DNA of 64,000 nt from Chaenocephalus aceratus (taxonomy: Eukaryota; Chordata; Actinopteri; Perciformes; Channichthyidae): positions 62,001 to 126,000 of the forward strand of contig JAMFTG010000524.1 of NCBI GenBank assembly GCA_023974075.1, given 5' to 3'. Position numbers and translations under genes: made by a program. Below, piece by piece: positions 32,100 through 57,244 of the stretch. Every line of letters begins with the position of its first letter. The stretch's first letter is position 1. The notes under the pieces are model-generated. The model saw only the letters and a program-made list of their open reading frames with translations, did no database searches and was not told the DNA's origin.

Positions 32100-34202
32100 C
32101 AGAGGTGGGAAGTAGTGGAGTACAAATACTTTGTTACTGCACTTAAGTACATTTTTTTGGTATCAGTACTTTCCTCCACTACTTATTTTTCTGAGGACTT
32201 TCTACTTTTACTTCTTACATTTTGAACTCAAATACCTGTACTTTCTACTTCTCACATGTTGAACCCAAATACCTGTACTTTCTACTTCTCACATGTTGAA
32301 CTCAAATACCTGTACTTTCTACTTCTCACATGTTGAACTCAAATACCTGTACTTTCTACTTCTTACATGTTGAACACAAATACCTGTACTTTCTACTTCT
32401 TACATGTTGAACACAAATACCTGTACTTTCTACTTCTTACATGTTGAACTCAAATACCTGAACTTTCTACTTCTTACATGTTGAACCCAAATACCTGTAC
32501 TTTCTACTTCTCACATGTTGAACTCAAATACCTGTACTTTCTACTTCTTACATGTTGAACTCAAATACCTGTACTTTCTACTTCTCACATGTTGAACTCA
32601 AATACCTGTACTTTCTACCTCTCACATGTTGAACTCAAATACCTGTACTTTCTACTTCTCACATGTTGAACCCAAATACCTGTACTTTCTACTTCTTACA
32701 TGTTGAACACAAATACCTGTACTTTCTACTTCTTACATGTTGAACCCAAATACCTGTACTTTCTACTTCTTACATGTTGAACACAAATACCTGTACTTTC
32801 TACTTCTTACATGTTGAACCCAAATACCTGTACTTTCTACTTCTCACATGTTGAACTCAAATACCTGTACTTTCTACTTCTTACATGTTGAACACAAATA
32901 CCTGTACTTTCTACTTCTTACATGTTGAACTCAAATACCTGTACTTTCTACTTCTTACATGTTGAACCCAAATACCTGTACTTTCTACTTCTTACATGTT
33001 GAACCCAAATACCTGTACTTTCTACTTCTTACATGTTGAACACAAATACCTGTACTTTCTACTTCTTACATGTTGAACACAAATACCTGTACTTTCTACT
33101 TCTTACATGTTGAACACAAATACCTGTACTTTCTACTTCTTACATGTTGAACTCAAATACCTGTACTTTCTACTTCTTACATGTTGAACACAAATACCTG
33201 TACTTTCTACTTCTTACATGTTGAACCCAAATACCTGTACTTTCTACTTCTTACATGTTGAACTCAAATACCTGTACTTTCTACTTCTTACATGTTGAAC
33301 ACAAATACCTGTACTTTCTACTTCTTACATGTTGAACCCAAATACCTGTACTTTCTACTTCTTCCATGTTGAACCCAAATACCTGTACTTTCTACTTCTT
33401 ACATGTTGAACACAAATACCTGTACTTTCTACTTCTTACATGTTGAACTCAAATACCTGTACTTTCTACTTCTTACATGTTGAACACAAATACCTGTACT
33501 TTCTACTTCTTACATGTTGAACCCAAATACCTGTACTTTCTACTTCTTCCATGTTGAACCCAAATACCTGTACTTTCTACTTCTTACATGTTGAACTCAA
33601 ATACCTGTACTTTCTACTTCTTACATGTTGAACTCAAATACCTGTACTTTCTACTTCTCACATGTTGAACTCAAATACCTGTACTTTCTACTTCTTACAT
33701 GTTGAACTCAAATACCTGTACTTTCTACTTCTTACATGTTGAACTCAAATACCTGTACTTTCTACTTCTTACATGTTGAACCAAATACCTGTACTTTCTA
33801 CTTCTCTCATTTCCCAAACAGCTGGTTCCTTTAGTCTGAATGTGTGTTGGTGCGTGGTCATTATTCTTTAGAGTCACTGCGTGCCTATTGGTTGGAACAC
33901 GATCCGTGTATCCATCACTTCCTGGTCTTCTCTAAAGAAGAGGGACCAATGGAAACGTTGTCATGTTGCCGTTGGTCACCATGGAAACATTCATTAGCTA
34001 ACAATGACATTATTGTTCTATTGATATAAAGGGAGGTCAGGTACTCTTTAAAGCAGCTGCTAGCTATGGGTACTTTTTACTGAAGTACACTTCAAAGCCT
34101 CTTTACTTTGACTTCAGTAAAGAAGTTTAGTCAGTACTTTTTTAAACACGAGTATCTGTACTTCTACTTGAGTAAAGGATGTGTGTACTGTTGCCCTCTC
34201 TG
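32100..34202 (+). mobile_element. hAT-like element with long 37-bp minisatellite, copy 2
   Basis: It starts CAGAGGTGGGAAGTAGTGGA and ends GTTGCCCTCTCTG, matching the element at 7388-9002. It lacks both nested insertions found there, so it preserves their empty sites. No clear 8-bp duplication is visible (flanks GGTATATC and GGTGTGGT). It lies in the presumed first intron of josd1. Confidence 0.82.
32220..33813. repeat. 37-bp minisatellite B, long array (about 43 units)
   Basis: The unit is ACATGTTGAACTCAAATACC plus CTGTACTTTCTACTTCTT. Variants ACTC/ACCC/ACAC and CTTAC/CTCAC alternate. Units are very regular compared with the decayed array at 7735-8215. Confidence 0.95.
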
Positions 34203-35519
34203 GGTGTGGTACCTAAACGCACGAACAACGTACTGAGCGATGCAGACTTCTCTCCCAAATCGACTATATCTTGCCTAATTCTGAGCAGATTTTTTAATGA
34301 AATTTGGTTAACTACCAGCTTCCCGACGCTACATCAGCATCATGGCAACCATTACCAGAGCAACCTCCCAGCCGAGAGGAGCGGGGGGGGTGTAACACCT
34401 GCTCTCTAAAGGGTAGACGTGGAGAAAAGGTCAACAGGAACTCAAGATGATGGATCTGCCAGCTAACAAAGATGCTCCCGAAGCGAAATGACGATTACTC
34501 CACAAAAGAGGTGTGTGTTTCCACTTCCTCCATCTCCGGTTTGCAGCTGTTTCCATACAGACTAGAGATTTGCAGGTATTTCCATCGACCAGGAGGGGTG
34601 GGTTCCACTGGATTCAACAAGGATTCGATGCTTGGAGAGTCAAACAAACTGAAAAAGACAGAAAGAGAATCTGTGTTATTAGGATCTGCTTCAAATATCT
34701 ACAACCAACCAGAAAACGGGAACTCTCACTTCTTTTAAATCCAGACTTTTCTATTTTCTTTGGATTAAATCAAACAATTATTCATATTTTACACAGCACT
34801 GTAACTTTGATTGTTGTATTTTAAACTTTATTCTATTTTAGCTTGACTTCATTTCTATTTTCTTGGCTTTAAAAAGGTATTTAAATGTATTTTTATAATG
34901 CATTTATTTTGTTGTAATACTTTAATATATAATGTTTTGTATAAATTCTATATACATATTTTTTTACATATCTATTTACATTTATTTTTAAAATGTGTTT
35001 CTTTCACACTATGTCTTAAAGCTATTTTGATAAGCTTGCCTTTCTTTTTACAATATTGTATTTAAGCTATTTTAAATAACAGAAATTGGTCACAAATCCC
35101 CACCACATGTTAGCAGAGCCCAACATGACACCCTAACTGAGTCTGATTAGCATTTTAACACCTCAAAAACACTTCAAATCACCTCTTATTTGAATTCAAA
35201 CTGGTGTTAGATATCTGAAATGACAGTACAGGCTGGTTACAATCTCCTCCTGTTCAGCAGACCCTTAAAAGAGAAGGTAAACATTTCTAGGACTGGGTAG
35301 AGGAAGCAGTCTGTTCAGTAAAAATAGCCCTAACAATTATCACAGCGATCCTACAGTCCATTAACAGGGATTAAACACAAACATAACACATGCTTTTAAT
35401 CCATGATACTAACAGATATGTAGCAACAATCCTCAGGCTGCTTTACGTGACTACAGCAAGCACAACCACAACGCTTCCTTTATGTCTTATAACTTCATTT
35501 GTTCAGCAGAAACACTCAC
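34203..35519. other. Presumed josd1 first intron, AT-rich
   Basis: About 1.3 kb without a gene. ACTGTAACTTTGATTGTTGT near 34799 resembles the tail of the LINE at 45.9 kb, but the similarity is too weak to call. Confidence 0.5.
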
Positions 35520-35760
35520 CTGTCCGCTTCCTGGTGGTCCGCGAACACCTTGGCTATTATAAACCGGTGTAAAAACTCAATATAGTGTCTCCTGGTTCTG
35601 TAAATGTGTCTCAGTCCTTTGTCTTTGCCAGTTTTTCCTCAGTTCAGCAGCTATCTGTCTGTTTCTGGCCGTGCACACGCGGACATGCGCAGAAGCAACT
35701 CCTCCTCGAGCCCCATGTTGCTGTCAGCGCGTGCGTCAGTAGACAGAGGAACCTCCCAGC
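35520..35760 (-). promoter_or_regulatory. josd1: Likely josd1 non-coding first exon and promoter
   Basis: On the - strand a strong donor AAGCGGACAG/GTGAGTG lies at 35520/35519, and the sequence upstream is CpG-rich (GCACACGCGGACATGCGC, GCGCGTGCGTCAG). It is the only such site between josd1 and the next gene. The transcription start is not located. A short palindrome AGTCTATGGTT/AACCATAGACT lies at 35813-35836. Confidence 0.45.
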
Positions 35761-35839
35761 CAGGAGAGAAACCCGGATTAACTCACCCTGCTGGAGAGGG
35801 CGTGTTGAAACCAGTCTATGGTTGAAACCATAGACTGTG

Positions 35840-37370
35840 GTTGAAACTGCATTTAAATAAAGTAAACTGGGTCTGTGCACAATGCAACACCGCGAGACGA
35901 TGAAAGGAAGTGAAAAGAATATAAACTCTACATAAATGCACTTATTATGACCACCATTTGTATTACTGGTACTTAAAAAAGGAAATTAACTCAATATGTA
36001 AAATATGTAAAGACTAAACCCCTATTAGTTTATTGGATTTGTATCTGTTATTATTTGTTTTTAATCATTGTTTATTTTTTACATTACGTTATTTATTTAT
36101 TTAGCTTTTTCTGGTTGCTGTTGTTTAAAAAAGTAAATTAAAATAACTTAAAAATATGATCACCATTTGACTACACCCCCTATTTCCTCCCCCCCTATAT
36201 TTATTCTTATTTTAGATTATTGTTCCTTGTTTCAGTTTTGTACTTAAATTATTTATTTATATTTGTATCTTTGTGAGCTTTTTCCCATTGTTGTTGTTGT
36301 TGTTGTTGTTGTCGTCATACTGTCTATGTATACATATAGAGTATACACATGTGATCTGTTGACAATATGATGTAGAAAGCAGCAACACAAATGCAATCTA
36401 TGAAATACATCTATGATAGATTTTAATTCAATTTAAGCGTCTGCATATTAAAGTTCATTTCCTGGTCTGAATGCTGTTTCAGATTCCTCTGGAGAGAAAC
36501 GGAGGAAACACTGAGCAGTTCATTCCCCCGGTCATCTTTAAAGTTTGATATCTTATGAATTATGAAAGGTATGTCGACACAGGAACAGTGGAGGAGACAC
36601 ACAGGCCTTATAAAAGAAGATACACACATCAGGGAATTAAAACACATCCGAAAAATGAAATAAAATGTATGTTTGCGTGATATCTTATTGCTTTTATTAA
36701 CGTCTTTTGTTTGACATTTACATTAAAATAACATTAGTACAACTACACATCGTACGCTATAATGCATTTTAGAAAAGAAAAGAGAAAATGCATCCACCTC
36801 AAAGTAACGGGTAACATAGACCTTCATGGAAATAATGTACTTAATTCGAGTACTTAAGAAAATGCATTGTGTTACTGTCCACCACTGCATAGACATCGTA
36901 TTTAAAAATATCTTAAAGACACCCTATTGTGTTTTTTGGGGGTTTTCCCTCTCCTGCTGTGTTCTATAGGTTTCTGTGCATGTAAATGGTCTGCAGACGC
37001 TAAAATTCCCTGTGTTCACTCCCCTTTGTCACTATTGTGTCAATACTGAAAGTGTTGCTGATTTGGAAGAAGCCCCGTGTGATCGATTCAATCAAGCTAG
37101 CTAACAGATCTTGTAAAAAGCAACATAAGTAAAGTGAAGTTGTCACTGCATCTTCGCAAATGTATAATGCTGCAAAGACGGACAGCATCCCATAAGCAGT
37201 GATGCAAATAGATGTTTGATGTGGGCGTGATATCTAACTGCGGCATGTTGAGAAACCAGAAGGCGACCGGCGGAACTAAATTCAGTCGGACAGAGGTGAA
37301 CCAGCACTGACGAAAATACTCTCGGTGAAGCGTCAGCCTTGCACTTACAGTCAAAACTGCATGTTTAACA
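35840..37370. other. Intergenic AT-rich DNA between josd1 and the GIMAP-like gene
   Basis: No gene is seen. It includes a (TGT)n run at 36291-36313. A possible transposon end, ATGTACTTAATTCGAGTACTTAAG followed by GTTACTGTCCACCACTG, lies near 36835-36888. Confidence 0.5.
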
Positions 37371-37379
37371 CTTGACCGA

Positions 37380-37587
<208 letters not shown>

Positions 37588-37632
37588 CTACACACATTGA
37601 TGAACACCAGTATAGTAGGGGACCTTTAATAC

Positions 37633-38312
37633 TCAGTGAGGCAGTTTCTCGGCCAGTGCAGAGGTCATGTCATGGAGCAGCTCCTCCCTGATGCTCTCCT
37701 CTCTTTTCTGCAGCTCGTGGACGAAGTGGCCCTCCTTCTGAGACTTCACCTCCATCACAAGCTCCATCACCTGCCTGCGTATCTTCTTCAGCTCCTTCGG
37801 GATCGTGTTGTCCTCGATCCGGAGCCTCAGAAACTTCCTAACAGCCATATCATTGAAATCTGGATTAGGTAATTCATCCCGGTGGTCTGGCTGGATGAGC
37901 ACTGGGATGATGAAGCCTGCTGTCTCTGCTCCAAACGTGTTGATGGTGGTTAGGATCGCATGAATTATATCATGGTCGACCCCAGGCTTGGAGCCCGATG
38001 CTTGGACCACCAGCAGGAAGGCGTGAGGTCCCGGGCCGCACAGCTGGAGGCTCCTCAGAGCTTCTCTGGCTCTGATCTCCGGCACCAAAGAGGTCCCTAA
38101 GACATCCGGGGTCTCCACCACTACCACCTCTCTGCTGTCTATCACTGTGGATCTCCTGGTGCTCTCCATCAGAGGGCCCTTGGGTGCATGTTTCTCGCTT
38201 TTACCCAACAAAACGTCTGCAAGAGAGGTCCGTCCTCCCCATGTGGGCCCCAGAATGATCAGCCTCAGCCCCGGTTTACAGGCGCCGCCGCTGCTGGGCT
38301 CCATCTCTGACC
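37633..38312 (-). CDS. GIMAP-like exon 6: G domain and C-terminal helix
   Basis: The acceptor is ATCCTCTGCAG. Phase 1 gives Gly then SEMEPSSGGACKPGLRLIIL. The open frame continues to TGA at 37633-37635. The internal ATG (MEPSS) could be a start if the upstream exons are skipped. Confidence 0.88.
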
Positions 38313-40293
38313 CTGCAGAGGATTTTATAAGATGATTAATAAAGAGCCGCAGGAGAGAGTGCAAAAACCTGGAAAGTAGTTAGACTCAGATGTGGAAGAA
38401 TCTTTTATTGAAATTCTTTAGGAAAACATTGTTTGTTGTTGTGAACCTAAAACACTTTTAAAACTAGAAAATGTAAACTGGGACATTTTAGAGTTGTCTT
38501 GAATGCAACGTATTTACAGTGTAACATTAGCTTTATAGTTATGCTTCTACACCTTGATATACAGTATACAGTCTGTGGTCTACACTCACAAAAGTGGCGT
38601 TATTGGTGAGATTATTTTACTGAACAAATGTGTAAGTATCATACGTTCTGAAATCATCCAAAATCCAATGGAAAAATCCTATTGGCTTCTTCTGGGGGGA
38701 AACCAGGGAGATGCTAACTTCCAGGTTGACTTAAGTCATCCCAGAAAATACGGATTTTTAGCCTGAATGGGCCAGAGTAAATTAGTTTTATGTTAAAATA
38801 TCATAAATTCAACAGGGAAAACCAATAAAACGCATTAAAATGTATCAAAAAATGAAGGTGAACTCACCTAAGATGACAGCAATCAGCCACTTGAACTTGG
38901 AGGAAGACGCTGATAGAGAAGCAGATTTAATTATAGGCTTATAATTATCATGTAGCTTGAGCACTAACATACCCTCACTCCACTCAAACTGCTGTCAGCT
39001 GCTGCATTTCTGAATCACTTCCTAAAATAACATCCATTTCAAAACTGAACATCTGTTTATCTTTACTAAAAAAGGACACTCTGAATCACTCAATGCAGAG
39101 TATCCAACACCTGTTTGAAACGGCATGCTAAGCTATTAAGCTAATGGTATGCTAAGCTATTAAGCTAACGGCATGCTAAGCTATTAAGCTAATGGCATGC
39201 AAAGCCAGAGAGAACACTTTTTGAAGTCTTATTGGCAATAAACTTGCTAAATAAACAAAATAAAAAAATACAAATAATATTAAAATAATAATAATACAAA
39301 TATATATATTAAAAAAATAGAAATACATAAATACAAATAATAATAAAAACAGGTATATTAAAAATGATGAATACAAAATGATAAAGAATTATAATAATAA
39401 AGAATAATTATACAAATTATAGTATCGTCTTTTGCAGGCAACTTACATCCTATGAAACGCCAAATTCGAGACAGCCATTTACACAGGCCCTGGATTCCTG
39501 TCACACAAAAACAAAATAGCACATTCATTTTTTTATTTTGGAGCTGAAACGTTGGTATTCCTCCGGTTATAATACACTTGATTACGTACCACGAAGGGTT
39601 CCCACTAGATGGCTCACCCAGCTCCACAGAGTTGACACTCCTAAAGCAAAAAAACACACATTCATTGATACAAATGTCCAATCATAAACACAATAAATAA
39701 CCGTATACAAACGGGAGACAGTGACCTCTGACCTCTCTGTGACTGAACTCACCCGTAAGGGAGCAGAAGATACGAATCGGCCACCTGATCAGAGCCGGCA
39801 GCGCTGCAGAGGAACAGAAAGCTATCAGTGTTGAGGTCAGCGTTGGTCCACTGGTGGTTTGGCTGACCATTTGAAAAGTAAACCAGAAATGTGTGTTTTG
39901 GATCAGTAAGTGTGTGCACATGACAGGCCGGTTAAATCATTGACACTGTCACTAATGGAGGGGGATAAGCGGCTCTTATATCAGGAGTGTCTGGTCTGAC
40001 GAAAACCATTTGTTAATTATTCACCAAAGTTCGATCTGCTATACATTTTAGAGTATTGACATGTCCGAGGGCACTGTTTCACTGATTTGATTATTGCCCA
40101 TTATAGAACAGCAATGAAATGGCTGATGCTATACTCATATATATGCGGGAAATTATAATGCTATTTTGCAAATCAGCGTACATTTTAATTTTAAGAAAGT
40201 CCCCAAAGAGCCTCCGTACTTTCTAGTTTCCAGAGTTGTTCATGAAGCCATGTCCCATCAGGGAAATAACACAGCTAACATAACAGGTATATG

Positions 40294-40387
<94 letters not shown>

Positions 40388-41082
40388 ACTGACTCTGAGA
40401 GAATCTGTAGAGAAGATACCCGACCACAGTGAAAGTTCCCATCTGCATGTTCCACCAGCCTAAGAGGGAAACACGACGTCAGATGTTGCACAAACTAAAC
40501 GTTTAATTAATAATGCAAATATTAAATGCAGAATCAAGTTCTCTAAATAAAAATAACCCTTTGGTTGAATCCAGAGCTGTGGGTGTCTTTTATTTTAATC
40601 TTTATATGTAATGACCCAGAATAATACTTTCTTTTGAACAGCAGGAAACTCTAGCAGCTTTACATATGGCAGGGCAGAGCTGCTGCATACACAACTATTT
40701 TAAATTGATTATATAAAACTACATTGAGCAGTGTTTCACTTATGACTATAGTTGTTTTTCAAATAGTCATAACTAGGGATTAACATGCTCCTAATCGACT
40801 GCATTTATTTTGAAAACCTAACCAAGAATTAAAAGATATTTCACTGATTACTTCACATTATAGTCTCAGCTTTTACAAACCTAACTACTCAATATTACAC
40901 CATGACATAAAGAAAGACAATCAGTGAGTAATGCTAATTTCATATAGTGCCAATTTAAAATGCATTGTCATATAATTAACGTTCAATACTCTAAGAAGTA
41001 GCATTGACATATTCTTTGTTTTCTTGTCTCACCTCCAGCAGCATCCTCAGGGTTGTCCTTTTCACACTGACACTCCATTTCT
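37633..41082 (-). CDS. GIMAP-like protein with N-terminal Trp-cassette exons
   Basis: Proposed exons: 41082-41033 (ATG at 41078), 39803-39753, 39640-39590, 39497-39447, 38909-38868, 38312-37633. They join in phase to 306 codons plus TGA. The last exon is an AIG1/GIMAP-type G domain: LRLIILGPTWGGRTSLADVL, then VVVETPDVLG and the GIMAP hydrophobic box LCGPGPHAFLLVVQ, ending in a charged helix (about residues 240-306) likely to be coiled coil. GIMAPs are membrane-associated immune GTPases. The P-loop has GGRTS where GxGKS/T is usual, the G3 DTPG is ETPD, and no TRxD-like G4 is seen, so GTP binding is doubtful. Four small exons upstream each encode a segment with Trp at position 8, probably membrane-interacting. 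Intron placement is inferred from splice signals; no transcript evidence. Confidence 0.8.
38868..38909 (-). CDS. GIMAP-like cassette exon D (42 nt)
   Basis: Acceptor TCTCTATCAG, donor GTGAGTT, phase 1 at both ends. It encodes SSSSKFKWLIAVIL with Trp at position 8, counting the shared first codon. Confidence 0.7.
39447..39497 (-). CDS. GIMAP-like cassette exon C (51 nt)
   Basis: Acceptor TTTTGTGTGACAG, donor GTAAGTTG, phase 1 at both ends. It encodes GIQGLCKWLSRIWRFIG with Trp at position 8. Confidence 0.72.
39590..39640 (-). CDS. GIMAP-like cassette exon B (51 nt)
   Basis: Acceptor TTTTTTTGCTTTAG, donor GTACGTAA, phase 1 at both ends. It encodes GVSTLWSWVSHLVGTLR with Trp at position 8. An earlier GTGAGC donor would break the frame. 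Confidence 0.68.
39753..39803 (-). CDS. GIMAP-like cassette exon A (51 nt)
   Basis: Acceptor TTCCTCTGCAG, donor GTGAGTTC, phase 1 at both ends. It encodes ALPALIRWPIRIFCSLT with Trp at position 8. Confidence 0.72.
40298..40384. repeat. (GT)n microsatellite, about 87 bp
   Basis: An uninterrupted GT run in the first intron of the GIMAP-like gene. A possible small exon on its right (40420-40459, acceptor CCCTCTTAG) has no phase-compatible donor. Confidence 0.95.
41033..41082 (-). CDS. GIMAP-like first coding exon
   Basis: Acceptor AATAACTGCAG, then AGAA and ATG at 41078. It encodes MECQCEKDNPEDAAG and ends in phase 1 at donor GTGAGACA. The phase fits any of the 51-nt cassettes. A further upstream donor AGCAGCAG/GTAATG at 41398/41397 may end a non-coding exon. 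Confidence 0.65.
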
Positions 41083-41677
41083 CTGCAGTTATTGTATCAA
41101 GGTAGGGCAAATATGTGACAGCACTCCTGCTTAAAGTGTCAACATAAAATCACTTTAAGTTCAACGCAGACGCCGGGGTTTCCAACTCAAAGTAAAACTA
41201 CGAACAACACATGTTCTTACAGCATACTTAAAGTGTCTAGATACCCTTTTCCCAGGCAGATCAGAACCAGTTGATGTTAACATGTAGCAAAGTAACAGAA
41301 AACCTACTCAAGAAAACACTTAATATACAATACAACTGGATTTAAAAGCTGTATTTCAGAGTACAGCAGCGGCTAAATGTTCCTCCCGCTCCATTACCTG
41401 CTGCTTAGTGAGAGAATGCCTTTTCCTTTAAATCTGCAAACCCCTGACGCAACACACATGAGGTCAAAGTTGCATGTATGTTCTTCCTGAAACATTTGCC
41501 TGAACACGCCTGCCCTCAGCAGGAACAGTGGTTTGTGGACCAAACAATGCATTGAGAAGGTCCAGGTATGCAGCGAATGCTTCAGACAGACACACCTCTT
41601 TTGTTTTCTTGCTCCACGAAGAACTGGAAATGTTGCTTCACATGTTTGTGAAGTACGAGTCATTAGAGTAAAGCAAA

Positions 41678-43170
41678 CTAAAGGCAGGGCAGTAAAAGGG
41701 TTTAGTTTTATTCATGCAAATGCAAGATTAGATACAGCTTTTTTACGATCCTACTTTTACCGTATAGTTCGGAAACCTGGAGAGGCAAGTGTTAGAAAAA
41801 ATAGTGGTATCCATTTTTTCAATTTAAAGTATTTCATTTTGTGTTTTTATGACTAAATAACAGCTGAAAAAATGCATGTTTTTCTTTTTGTGTCTTTGTT
41901 GTTGTAATGCTCCTTCTGACCACAAGAGGCTAAAATGCACCACTACCCAACGTTATAAGTTTGACGTTATTTTAAGAAGTGATGCTGCTTCACATGTACA
42001 GTATGAGTCATGAGGCTTTGCTAAAGGCAGGGCTGTAAAAGGGTTTAGTTTTATTCATGCAAATGCAAGATTAGATACAGCTGAATACACAGCCGAAAAG
42101 AATCCGCCCCTTCCTTCAGACTTCCTTACAGAGCACCTCCTCCAACACACATAAACGCGCACATGATGTCAGCAGACTGGTGAAAGTGGCCGCCTGCTGG
42201 CGAGTCATTGAAGTACTGCTGCAATGCACGCCCAATGACGGCACGCCCAATGAGGGCACGTGATACATTTGTGCGTGCACGATATGGAAGGCTGACAGAC
42301 AGGGCGGAAAACCAATCCAAAAGTTGTACTTTTTACAGTATTACGGCTTCCACAGATGACATTTTTGTATGGATTTGTTGTCAAAGCACTTCAGATATTC
42401 ATTGCTATCGGGATGTTAAGAGTATTCCATGGAATATAACAAAAAGTGTATCTCGAGCCGGTTTCTGAAACTTACCTACCCCACCTTTAAGGAAACTTGG
42501 AGAGTGGTATCCATTTTTTAAGTTTGATCTAAAGTGTGTCCTTTACTTTGTTTATGACTAAATAATCAGCTGAAAAAAATGCATGTTTTAAAATTTTTGT
42601 CAGAATTATTTTAGTGTTTGTTGTTGTAATGCTCCTTCTGACCACAAGGGGGTAACATGCACCACTACCCAACGTTATACATTTGACGTTATTTTAAGAT
42701 TTCTTGCAAAAAGTAGAACTGGAGTCATGCAGGTATTATAATAACACAAGCTAAAGGCAGGGCTGTGAAAGGGTTTAGTTTTATTCATGCAAATGAAAGG
42801 TATGTTTTTTTATGATCCTGCTTTTACTGTACAGTACGGAAGCCCAGAGAGGCAATTCAGAATAAGAAATAGAGGTATTCAGTCTGGATGTCTGATCTAA
42901 TGTGTTTCCTCTCTTGTTTGAAGGAGTGAATGACTTTAGGTGGCTGAATACGTTAGGCATCTCGTTTATATATTATAAAAAGCATTGATTGGATGTTTTC
43001 GAGTTCTAAAGTATGTTATGCATTTTGTAGTAATGGGAAAATGCCAATTTGTCACATGATGTAGACCACGTCGTAGAGGACTAAAAAACTGCTGAAAAAA
43101 ATTGCAGTTTCATTTATCATTTAGTGTTTGTTGTTGTAATGCTCATTCTGGCCACATGTTGTGTGTTAGC
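41678..43170 (+). repeat. Three tandem copies of a ~340-bp segment, middle copy split by an insertion
   Basis: Copies start at about 41678, 42020 and 42750 with CTAAAGGCAGGGCWGTRAAAGGG, then TTTAGTTTTATTCATGCAAA. All contain TTGTTGTTGTAATGCTCCTT (CTCATT in the third). The second is interrupted by 42082-42490. No gene is evident. Confidence 0.8.
42082..42490 (-). mobile_element. TTAA element inserted in the middle 340-bp repeat copy
   Basis: It ends CCTACCCCACCTTTAA, the inverse of the TTAAAGGTGGGGTAGG terminus at 7432, and shares CACAGCCGAAAAG/CACAGCCGGAAAA and CGGCTTCCACAGATGA with it. The left terminus is missing. Confidence 0.65.
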
Positions 43171-43423
43171 AAGCAATGTAACCCTACTGTAATGTCTTTC
43201 TTTAGTTATAACCGTTTTCATAATTAGCACAAATCTGCCTGTATATAACACACTGAATTTTCACCTGACAAATATTGTTTTTCCCGCGTTTTCATAAAGA
43301 AAATAACATTTAAGTAACTTGGAAGCAGCATAATACTAATTTGTGCACAACCAGCCAATGCTTTTTGTTATATGTAAAACATTGGCTGGTGGTGCATTTC
43401 CGCCTATTGTGGGTGAAGTGAGT

Positions 43424-43457
43424 ATTACAACAACAACAACAACAACAACAACAACTA
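43424..43457. repeat. (CAA)n microsatellite
   Basis: About 11 CAA repeats between the triplicated segment and xrcc6. The region 43170-43560 has no gene. Confidence 0.9.
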
Positions 43458-43564
43458 AGACTACAAATATCATTACACAAAAAAAAGAAATCAAGAGGTA
43501 TTAGAAATTATTTTATGGAAAAAAATACAATTAAGGAATTCAAGTTATACTGGAAAACATATTT

Positions 43565-43570
43565 TTTATT
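43565..43570 (-). promoter_or_regulatory. Candidate xrcc6 polyadenylation signal
   Basis: AATAAA on the - strand, 275 bp past the xrcc6 stop codon, the nearest hexamer. Confidence 0.5.
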
Positions 43571-43844
43571 GCTTCTTTCTAATTCACTAAAACAAATGAG
43601 AAAACAATTTAGATCAGACATAGAAAATAGTTTTTTTTAACATTTAAACATTATTAATTAAACGTGGCCGTAATTGCAGACATTAGCACTGAACTGCACT
43701 GAACAAAGTAGAAAAACATGTTTTATCTTATCAAGCCCCAACAGAAAGGTTTTAGATTTGTACAAACAGTGTTTGTACACCAGAATTTTTGGATCTTGAA
43801 AATAATCTGCTCATGAAGGCACCGTGAGGTTCATATTGAACGAC

Positions 43845-57109
<13,265 letters not shown>

Positions 57110-57244
57110 CTGAGACAAGAGAGGAGGTGTGTAAGCAGACGGGTGAGGAACAACAGAAGGAATAGGGAGAGAGAAAGGCATGTGTGGCAGTTTAGAAGAC
57201 TTGCATTTTGCATGGAGTGACACGGGTACTAAAAGTAATCACTA

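Noticed and set aside
38640..38700. Decayed extra Trp cassette (KPIGFFHWILDDF)
   Set aside because: An AG acceptor exists, but in the required phase the frame hits TGA, and the Trp is out of register.
40420..40459. A fifth small exon of the GIMAP-like gene (WWNMQMGTFTVV)
   Set aside because: It has an acceptor, but the only nearby donor gives 40 nt, which breaks the phase-1 pattern, and its Trp is not in register. Exon 1 joins cassette A in frame without it.
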